This document shows positions 58,311 through 64,000 of a DNA stretch of 64,000 nt, in pieces; within the stretch, counting starts at the first letter, position 1; each line of letters begins with the position of its first letter. Under the pieces are notes generated by a model, which made no database searches, had not been told where the DNA came from, and saw only the letters and a program-made list of their open reading frames with translations. The translations under genes and the position numbers were made by a program. Source of the DNA: Gp6-AA40 sp035492455 (lineage in GTDB: Bacteria > Acidobacteriota > Vicinamibacteria > Vicinamibacterales > UBA2999); contig DATJJE010000050.1 in assembly GCA_035492455.1 (NCBI GenBank), positions 62,001-126,000 on the forward strand. The letters run 5' to 3'.

Positions 58311-59432
58311 ATGCCACGCTTGAACCCGCCTTTTCGCGCCGATCACGTCGGCAGTCTTCTTCGACCCCAGCATTTGCAGGAAGCGCGCGCGCGATTTCAG
58401 CGCAACGAGATCACCAAAGAGCAGCTTCGCGACATCGAGGATGACGCCATCCGTGATGTCGTGAAGAAGCAGGAAGGGGTCGGTCTGCAGAGCATTACCG
58501 ACGGCGAATTCCGCCGGACGTTCTTTCATATCGACTTCCTGCAGAAGCTCGAGGGTGTGGCGGTGTCCGGAGGCATCGCGACGAAGTTCCACACGCGCAC
58601 CGGCGAGATCGACTTCGCTCCGCCGCGCGTCACGGTCACGGGGAAGCTGCGCCATATCCAGGACATTCAGGCCAACGATTTCAAATTCCTGAAGTCCGTC
58701 GCAACGAAAACGCCGAAGGTCACCATTCCGTCGCCGACGATGGTGCACTTCCGCGGTGGAAGGAAAGGCATCGATATCACCGCCTACCCGGACCTCGAGG
58801 AGTTCTTCGCAGATCTGGCGCAGGTCTATCGCGACGAAATTCAGTCTCTCTACGACGCGGGCTGCCGATACATTCAGCTCGACGACACGAACCTCGCCTA
58901 CCTGTGCGATCCCGAGCTGCGTGCGCAGGCCAAGGAGCGGGGTGACGATCCGAATGAACTGCCGCACGCCTACGCGGAACTGATCAACGCCGTCATCGAC
59001 GATCGGCCGTCGGACCTGACCGTTGCGATCCATCTGTGTCGCGGCAACATGCAGAGCGCCTGGGTCGCGGAGGGCGGGTACGAACCCGTTGCTGACGCGC
59101 TGTTCAACGAGCTGCACGTAGACGCGTACTTCCTCGAATACGACGACGCGCGATCCGGATCGTTCGAGCCGCTCCGTTTCGTCCCGGACAATAAGGTGAT
59201 CGTGCTCGGGCTGCTGACCAGCAAGTCGGCGGCGCTCGAACATCCGACGGACATCATGCGGCGCCTCGATCAGGCGTCTCGTTACGTGCCGATCGAACGG
59301 CTCTGCCTGAGCCCGCAGTGCGGATTCGCGAGCACGGCGCAGGGTAATCAGATTACCGAAGCCGACCAGTGGGCGAAGCTGGAACGCATCGTGGCGGTCA
59401 CGAACCAGGTCTGGGGAGCGGTAGCGGTATAA
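58311..59432 (+). CDS. MetE-like (cobalamin-independent) methyltransferase domain protein
   Basis: 373 residues from ATG 58311, after GGGAGG. Corresponds to the C-terminal catalytic half of MetE only: FRADHVGSLLRPQHLQEARARF at the start, DAGCRYIQLDDTNLAY, and zinc-site candidates in VAIHLCRGNMQSAW and LCLSPQCGFASTAQGN. Short proteins of this type may transfer methyl or alkyl groups from substrates other than methyltetrahydrofolate. The end overlaps the EutBC start by 64 bp. Confidence 0.88.
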   Translation: MPRLNPPFRADHVGSLLRPQHLQEARARFQRNEITKEQLRDIEDDAIRDVVKKQEGVGLQSITDGEFRRTFFHIDFLQKLEGVAVSGGIATKFHTRTGEIDFAPPRVTVTGKLRHIQDIQANDFKFLKSVATKTPKVTIPSPTMVHFRGGRKGIDITAYPDLEEFFADLAQVYRDEIQSLYDAGCRYIQLDDTNLAYLCDPELRAQAKERGDDPNELPHAYAELINAVIDDRPSDLTVAIHLCRGNMQSAWVAEGGYEPVADALFNELHVDAYFLEYDDARSGSFEPLRFVPDNKVIVLGLLTSKSAALEHPTDIMRRLDQASRYVPIERLCLSPQCGFASTAQGNQITEADQWAKLERIVAVTNQVWGAVAV

Positions 59433-61456
59433 AAGAGCTCTTCACCTTCGCCAACGCATTCAAGGAAGGCGATCTGCTCGTCGGCGGCACAGCCGACGAG
59501 CGAGTGCGAGACGACGCGCGGCAGGCGCTGAGCGCTGCGACGGTCGGCGATATCCGTCGCGCGAGCTTCGTCGACGACGGTGTGAGCGCCAGCCTCGACC
59601 GGTCGCGCAATCGCAGTTTCGACGCCGAACTCGATCCGCTCACCATCGAACGGCTGAAGACGATCCTGCTCGGCCCCGGTGTCGCTGCCTGGGCCAGCAC
59701 CTATCGCGACAGCCTGTCAAGCGAGGTCATCGCCGCGGTCGTGAAGGTGATGACGGACGACGAGCTCTCGTCAGTCTCCTCCAGCCTCTTCAATCCTCTC
59801 GACGGCTCCGGCATCGCCATCGGCTCGCCACGGCATTTCGGCTCGCGCATTCAGCCAAACAGTGCGGGAGACGATGAAACGGAGATTCTGTTCTCGATTC
59901 TCGATGGTCTGTCCTACGGCTGTGGGGACGTCATCATCGGACTGAATCCGGCCGCGGACGAGATCGACACGATCATCCGCCTGGAGCAACTGCTCGAACG
60001 CGTCGTCCGCACACTCGATCTGCCAACCCGCTACTGCGTGCTCTCCGACATCGTCAAACAGCATCGCGCGCGGACACGCGCACGCATCGACGTGGCGTTT
60101 CAGAGTCTTGCCGGGACGTCGCGTGGACTGATCGGAATGGTCGGCCTCGATGTTGACGGTATCCTCGATCTCGCGCGCGCCTTCGACGCGCTGTACTTCG
60201 AGACCGGCCAGGGTTCCGAGGTGACCAACGGCGCGGCCGATGGTGTTGACATGGTGACGCTCGAAGCGCGCACCTACGGCGTCGCGAGGTACCTGAAACG
60301 CACGACCGGATGCCGGTGGACGATCGTCAACGATGTCGCCGGATTCATCGGGCCCGAAGTGTTCAAGACCGCCGCTCAACTGGAGCGCGCATGCCTCGAA
60401 GACGTCGTCATGGCGAAACTGCACGGGCTGACGATGGGACTCGACGTGTGCGCCACTTTCCATATGGGCATCGCGCCGCGGGAGCTGCGCGAGCTGACGG
60501 AGCGAATCGTGATGCGCGCGGCGCCCGCGTATTTGATGGCGGTGGCTGGCAACGCGGATCCGATGCTCGGTTACCTGACGACGTCGTTTCGCGAGCATCC
60601 GTTCCTGCGAGCGCGTGTTGGGCGGCGCATGACGTCCGCAATGGAGCAGCGGCTCGTCGCGCTCGGCGCCGTTACTGCTGACGGTGCGTCGAGGCCAGGC
60701 CCAGCGTCGATCCTGCGGCTGGCAACGCTGTTCGGCCTGGATGGCATGCGTCAACTGATGGAGCTGGAAGAACGTGGACTCGACCTCAACCTCGATGCAG
60801 ACGCGGCGGACACGAGGCTCGACGCCATCTATGCGCACGCCCGCCGCGCGCTCTACGCGACGATCGAGGACGGCGTGATCCGCGAGGCGAGCCCGCGCCA
60901 CGTGCGCGCCAGGACGACAGCGGCGACTCGAGAGGACTATCTCGCGCGTCCCCACGCCGGCGAGTGTCTGCGCGACGATGACGTCCGCGACATCGAGGCT
61001 ATCGGGCGAACGCGGCATCCGCAGGTGCAGATCGTGGTATCGGACGGTCTCAATGCCGACGCGATCAATGAGCAGCTCCGTGCCGTAATGCCGTTGCTGC
61101 GGCAACTGCTGTCAACGCAAGGACATCACGTCTCCGACACCGACGTCATTCTTCAGAACAGCCGGGTACGCACGGGATATGAGGTCGGCCTGCTGGTCTC
61201 CGCAGACGTTGTCGTGCATCTCATTGGTGAGCGGCCGGGCACCGGTCTGAACACGATGTCTGCGTACTTGACCTACGGCCGTGACACGGCGGGACAGATG
61301 CGATGGCGTCGCGACCTCGATCACGCCGCTACGACCGCCATCTGCGGCATTCATCCGAAAGGAAAGCCTCCGCATGAAGCAGCGGCCGAGATCGCGCGGA
61401 CCGTTGCCCGGATTTTTGAGCGTCGCCGATCCGGCGTGGCGCTCGAGACGAGTTAA
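59369..61456 (+). CDS. Fused ethanolamine ammonia-lyase (EutB-EutC)
   Basis: 695 residues from GTG 59369. Residues about 20-470 match EutB: IGLNPAADEIDTIIRLEQLL, DVAFQSLAGTS, LYFETGQGSEVTNGA (Glu278 in the substrate site), NDVAGFIGPEVF, LHGLTMGLDVCATFHM. Residues about 545-685 match EutC: QIVVSDGLNADAINEQL, GYEVGLLVSADVVVHLIGERPGTGLNTMSAYLTYG, then the ICGIHPKGKPPHEAAAEI end. A linker of about 75 residues joins them. In other bacteria these are separate genes of a microcompartment operon; here no shell protein or reactivase is present. Needs adenosylcobalamin. Confidence 0.93.
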   Translation: MGEAGTHRGGHEPGLGSGSGIKELFTFANAFKEGDLLVGGTADERVRDDARQALSAATVGDIRRASFVDDGVSASLDRSRNRSFDAELDPLTIERLKTILLGPGVAAWASTYRDSLSSEVIAAVVKVMTDDELSSVSSSLFNPLDGSGIAIGSPRHFGSRIQPNSAGDDETEILFSILDGLSYGCGDVIIGLNPAADEIDTIIRLEQLLERVVRTLDLPTRYCVLSDIVKQHRARTRARIDVAFQSLAGTSRGLIGMVGLDVDGILDLARAFDALYFETGQGSEVTNGAADGVDMVTLEARTYGVARYLKRTTGCRWTIVNDVAGFIGPEVFKTAAQLERACLEDVVMAKLHGLTMGLDVCATFHMGIAPRELRELTERIVMRAAPAYLMAVAGNADPMLGYLTTSFREHPFLRARVGRRMTSAMEQRLVALGAVTADGASRPGPASILRLATLFGLDGMRQLMELEERGLDLNLDADAADTRLDAIYAHARRALYATIEDGVIREASPRHVRARTTAATREDYLARPHAGECLRDDDVRDIEAIGRTRHPQVQIVVSDGLNADAINEQLRAVMPLLRQLLSTQGHHVSDTDVILQNSRVRTGYEVGLLVSADVVVHLIGERPGTGLNTMSAYLTYGRDTAGQMRWRRDLDHAATTAICGIHPKGKPPHEAAAEIARTVARIFERRRSGVALETS

Positions 61457-61516
61457 CCGCGGCTTGACAGAATTCCGGCGCCCGCCGATTATCCGACGCA
61501 CGAATAGGAGATCGCA

Positions 61517-62608
61517 GTGACCAATCGCAGACAGTTCTTCAAGACCGTCGCAGGAGCCGCAGCCGGTTTGTACGTGGGCGATCGGGTCCTCGGTTCTCCC
61601 GCCTTCGCTCAGCGAGCTTTGGCAGCGGGCGGGCAGGCGGCGTCGCGTCTGCAGGTCACAGTAGGTGGCAAGCGCGTGCGCGTCGTTGACGTGCATTCGC
61701 ATTGGGACATGCCGTTGGGCGACGTGGTGAAAGGCACGCCCTACGAGAAGGATCGCGCGACCGGGGCAGGGCTCGACGATCGGCTGCCGATGATGGACAA
61801 GATCGGCGTCGATACGGAAGCCATCAGCGTGAACGACTTCTGGTGGTGGGAGATTAAAGACGAAGGCCTCGCCAAGGCGATCTGCGCGAAACACAACGAG
61901 ACGCTCGCGTCCTGGAACAAGCGATATCCCGATCGCATCGTCGGCATGGCCTCGATTCCGCTGCAGTTTCCGCAGGTTGCGGCGGACATCCTGAACGATG
62001 CCGTGAAGCGACTCGGCGCGCGCGGTGTGGCGGTCGGCGGTCACGTCAACGGCGAGAGCCTCTCGTCGCCGAAGTTCGACGTGTTCTGGGCGAAGGTGCA
62101 GGAGCTGGGGCAACTGGCGTTCATGCATCCCAACGGCTCCGCCAACATCATTCAGCAGGGTGCCCTCGCCGGCCGGGGCGGTCTCGGCAACATCGTCGGC
62201 AACCCGCTCGAGACGACAGTTTTTCTGTCGCGGCTGATCTTCGACGGCACCTTCGACAAGTTCCCGAATCTGAAGGTGTGCGGCGCGCACGCGGGTGGGT
62301 ATCTGCCGTCGTACCTGGGACGGACAGAAGTTGCCTGTCAGCGGGCGAATCAGAACTGCATCATCAAGCGCAAGCCAAGCGATTACCTTCGCACCAACAT
62401 CCTGGCCGATTCGATGGTGTTTTCGGCCGAGGGCGTCCGGCATCTGGTGGCCGAGATGGGACCGGGCCAGGTGGTCTTCGGTACGGACACGCCATTCGGC
62501 TGGCCGGTAACGGTCGATCCAATCGTGAACAACGCAGCGCTCAACAACGCCGACAAGGAAGCTATCCTGGGTGGCAATCTGGTCAAGCTGCTGCGGCTGA
62601 CGACGTAA
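61517..62608 (+). CDS. Exported amidohydrolase (ACMSD-like)
   Basis: 363 residues from GTG 61517 after AGGAGAT. Twin-arginine signal (TNRRQFFKTVAGAAAGLYVG ... PAFAQ). The amidohydrolase-2 barrel shows VDVHSHWDMP (metal HxH), LAFMHPNGSAN (His), and VVFGTDTPFGWP (Asp). Resembles the decarboxylase/hydrolase group with ACMSD and gamma-resorcylate decarboxylase. Export is uncommon in that group. Probably acts on an aromatic or its ring-cleavage product (inference from context). Confidence 0.85.
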   Translation: MTNRRQFFKTVAGAAAGLYVGDRVLGSPAFAQRALAAGGQAASRLQVTVGGKRVRVVDVHSHWDMPLGDVVKGTPYEKDRATGAGLDDRLPMMDKIGVDTEAISVNDFWWWEIKDEGLAKAICAKHNETLASWNKRYPDRIVGMASIPLQFPQVAADILNDAVKRLGARGVAVGGHVNGESLSSPKFDVFWAKVQELGQLAFMHPNGSANIIQQGALAGRGGLGNIVGNPLETTVFLSRLIFDGTFDKFPNLKVCGAHAGGYLPSYLGRTEVACQRANQNCIIKRKPSDYLRTNILADSMVFSAEGVRHLVAEMGPGQVVFGTDTPFGWPVTVDPIVNNAALNNADKEAILGGNLVKLLRLTT

Positions 62609-62617
62609 GCCCAAACG

Positions 62618-63154
62618 ATGCCCTTTACGTTCAACAGGCTGGCGATCCCTGAAGTGATCGTCATCGAGCCCATGGTGTTCGACGACGCGCGCGGCTTTTT
62701 CATGGAGACGTACAAACAGTCGGACTTCGCCGCGTTCGTCGACGGTCCGTTCGTGCAGGAAAACCAATCGAAATCACAGCGCGGCACACTGCGCGGTCTG
62801 CACTTTCAGGTGGGGCCGTACGCGCAGGGCAAGCTGGTGCGCGTCATTGCCGGCGAAATCTTCGACGTCGCCGTAGACATGCGGCCAGATTCGCGGACCC
62901 GCGGCAAATGGGTGAGTACCGTGCTCTCAGGTCAGAACCGCCGCATGGTGTACGTGCCGCCCTGGTGCGCGCACGGCTTCTGCGTGCTGAGTGAGAGCGC
63001 CGAGGTCCTTTACAAAACGACGACGGAATACGCGCCGGCGCACGAGTCAGGTTTCATGTGGAACGATCCGGCGCTGGCTATCGACTGGCCGGTGTCGTCG
63101 CCGCTCGTGGCCGAGCGCGACACGAAGTGGCCGCCGTTTGACGCGGCGGCGTGA
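62618..63154 (+). CDS. rfbC: dTDP-4-dehydrorhamnose 3,5-epimerase
   Basis: 178 residues. Cupin-type epimerase: VIEPMVFDDARGFFMETYKQSDF, active-site GTLRGLHFQVGPYAQGKLVRV (His), DVAVDMRPDSRTRGKWV, MVYVPPWCAHGFCVLSESAEVLYKTTTEY (catalytic Tyr). Full length. The other rhamnose genes (rfbA, B, D) are not in the window. It follows the amidohydrolase by 9 bp but has no obvious link to it. Confidence 0.94.
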   Translation: MPFTFNRLAIPEVIVIEPMVFDDARGFFMETYKQSDFAAFVDGPFVQENQSKSQRGTLRGLHFQVGPYAQGKLVRVIAGEIFDVAVDMRPDSRTRGKWVSTVLSGQNRRMVYVPPWCAHGFCVLSESAEVLYKTTTEYAPAHESGFMWNDPALAIDWPVSSPLVAERDTKWPPFDAAA

Positions 63155-63275
63155 CGTTTCGGGGAAATTTCCGGCGCCGCGATAAATTCCCCGCCGCGCA
63201 CCATCGTCATCTCTGGAACTGCACGAATCCGGCGCCAGAAAGGGCGGCACCTGCTTTGCGACGTCCAAGGCATCC

Positions 63276-64000
63276 ATGGTTTCCGCCTCCGTTGCCACAG
63301 CGAAGTTTGTCCACGAGCGGCCGTTGCGCGTCTACTGGGAGATCACCCGCGCCTGCGATCTGGCGTGCCGTCATTGCCGCGCGACCGCGAATCCGAATGC
63401 CGATCCCGATGAGCTGTCGACGGCCGAAGGATTTCGTTTGCTGGAGCAGCTCGCGTCGTTTGGCGAGCCCTATCCACACGTCGTGCTCACCGGCGGCGAT
63501 CCGCTCAAGCGACGCGATCTGTTCAAGTTGATCGACGCCGCCCGCGGCCTTGGGTTGCGCGTGTCGGTCGCGCCGAGCGCAACGCCGCTGCTGACGGAGA
63601 AGGCGCTGCTGAAGCTGGCGTCGGCGGGTATCGATGCCATTTCACTCAGCCTGGATGGCTCGACCGCCGAACGCCACGATGCTATTCGCGGCATAGCGGG
63701 AACCTACGGACGCACGCTCGAGGCCGCACATGTGGCACGCGTCATCCATCTGCCCTTTCAGATCAACACGCTGGTTTGTGCGGACACGGTGGATGACCTT
63801 CCGTCGATCTACCAGCAGGTGTGCGCGCTTGGTGCGGCGCGGTGGAGTCTGTTCTTTCTCGTGACCGTCGGACGTGGGCAACTGCTGCAGCCGATCTCGG
63901 CGGCACGCGCGGAGCAGGTTCTGCAGTGGGCGGCCGGCCTAGTACGCCGGCCGGGCACGCCAGCGCCGATCATCACGAGCACTGAAGCGCCGCAGCTTCG
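63276..64000 (+). CDS. Radical SAM protein, 3' end beyond the window
   Basis: Runs from ATG 63276 to the right edge, 241 codons without a stop. RPLRVYWEITRACDLACRHCRATAN carries the CxxxCxxC cluster motif; VVLTGGDPLKRRDLFKL is the GGDP SAM motif; SLSLDGSTAERHDAIRG is the usual later motif. The type (YWEITRACDLAC, FFLVTVGRGQ) fits the SPASM-containing group, and a C-terminal SPASM domain would lie outside the window. Substrate unknown. Confidence 0.9.
   Translation, partial: MVSASVATAKFVHERPLRVYWEITRACDLACRHCRATANPNADPDELSTAEGFRLLEQLASFGEPYPHVVLTGGDPLKRRDLFKLIDAARGLGLRVSVAPSATPLLTEKALLKLASAGIDAISLSLDGSTAERHDAIRGIAGTYGRTLEAAHVARVIHLPFQINTLVCADTVDDLPSIYQQVCALGAARWSLFFLVTVGRGQLLQPISAARAEQVLQWAAGLVRRPGTPAPIITSTEAPQL

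Noticed and set aside
1..64000. CRISPR arrays, phage structural genes, toxin-antitoxin pairs
   Set aside because: No regularly spaced direct repeats with unique spacers and no matching protein families were seen.

Overview
The window is GC-rich, densely coded and bacterial. The gene families point to Acidobacteriota, most likely class Vicinamibacteria (inference): an Oar-like TonB-dependent receptor with an N-terminal carboxypeptidase-regulatory domain, several copies of a secreted family with a 'GRWEGNTLVID' core, DUF6152 proteins, a PadR regulator with 'permease prefix' membrane proteins, an NrfD electron-transfer module and many small zinc-ribbon proteins. No replication, phage-structural or resistance genes were seen.

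Layout. 1-8 kb: a partial sigma-factor-like gene, a DUF2071 protein, a cupin, tRNA-Lys(TTT), a DUF892 ferritin-like protein, a secreted NHL-propeller operon, and a group made of a PspF-like sigma-54 activator, an SPFH protein with a C-terminal helix-turn-helix, and zinc-ribbon proteins. 8-18 kb: small enzymes and regulators (PEGA protein, isoprenylcysteine-methyltransferase-like protein, a pair of exported DsrE-like proteins, two alpha/beta hydrolases, tandem HD-domain proteins, an NAD(P)-binding protein, a PadR operon). 18-29.4 kb: a scarred accessory region ending at tRNA-Glu(TTC), with a frameshifted secreted-protein pseudogene, a broken IS3-family element with terminal repeats, a truncated multi-frameshifted large serine recombinase and three copies of a putative attachment core whose flanks are exchanged. 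Intact cargo includes a monohaem cytochrome c, a YfhO-like membrane protein, lipoproteins, an orphan receiver and several zinc ribbons.

29.9-37.4 kb: a monooxygenase/haem-binding/membrane-protein operon, an ArsC/Spx-like protein, OmpA, a hybrid histidine kinase, a TPR peptidase and gluconokinase. 37.6-40 kb: tetrahaem cytochrome, four-cluster ferredoxin and NrfD, a quinone-linked electron-transfer module with no catalytic subunit. 40-45.8 kb: a mirror-symmetric set in which two pairs (secreted protein plus DUF6152) flank a large TonB-dependent receptor.

45.9-63.2 kb is a catabolic locus: 2-oxoacid dehydrogenase E1-alpha/E1-beta, an M24 'pita-bread' protein, E2, aldehyde dehydrogenase, a DctA-type symporter (opposite strand), a beta-hydroxyacid dehydrogenase, protocatechuate 3,4-dioxygenase (PcaH, PcaG), PcaB, an aromatic-acid MFS transporter (opposite strand), a MetE-like methyltransferase, a fused ethanolamine ammonia-lyase (EutB-EutC), an exported amidohydrolase and RfbC. 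Many of these genes overlap by 1-64 bp, so co-expression is likely. The window ends inside a radical SAM gene.

Most notable: the EutB-EutC fusion, the PspF/SPFH/zinc-ribbon group without PspA, the attachment-core trio, the E2 and M24 proteins with altered active-site residues, and the PadR operon of stand-alone 'permease prefix' proteins.
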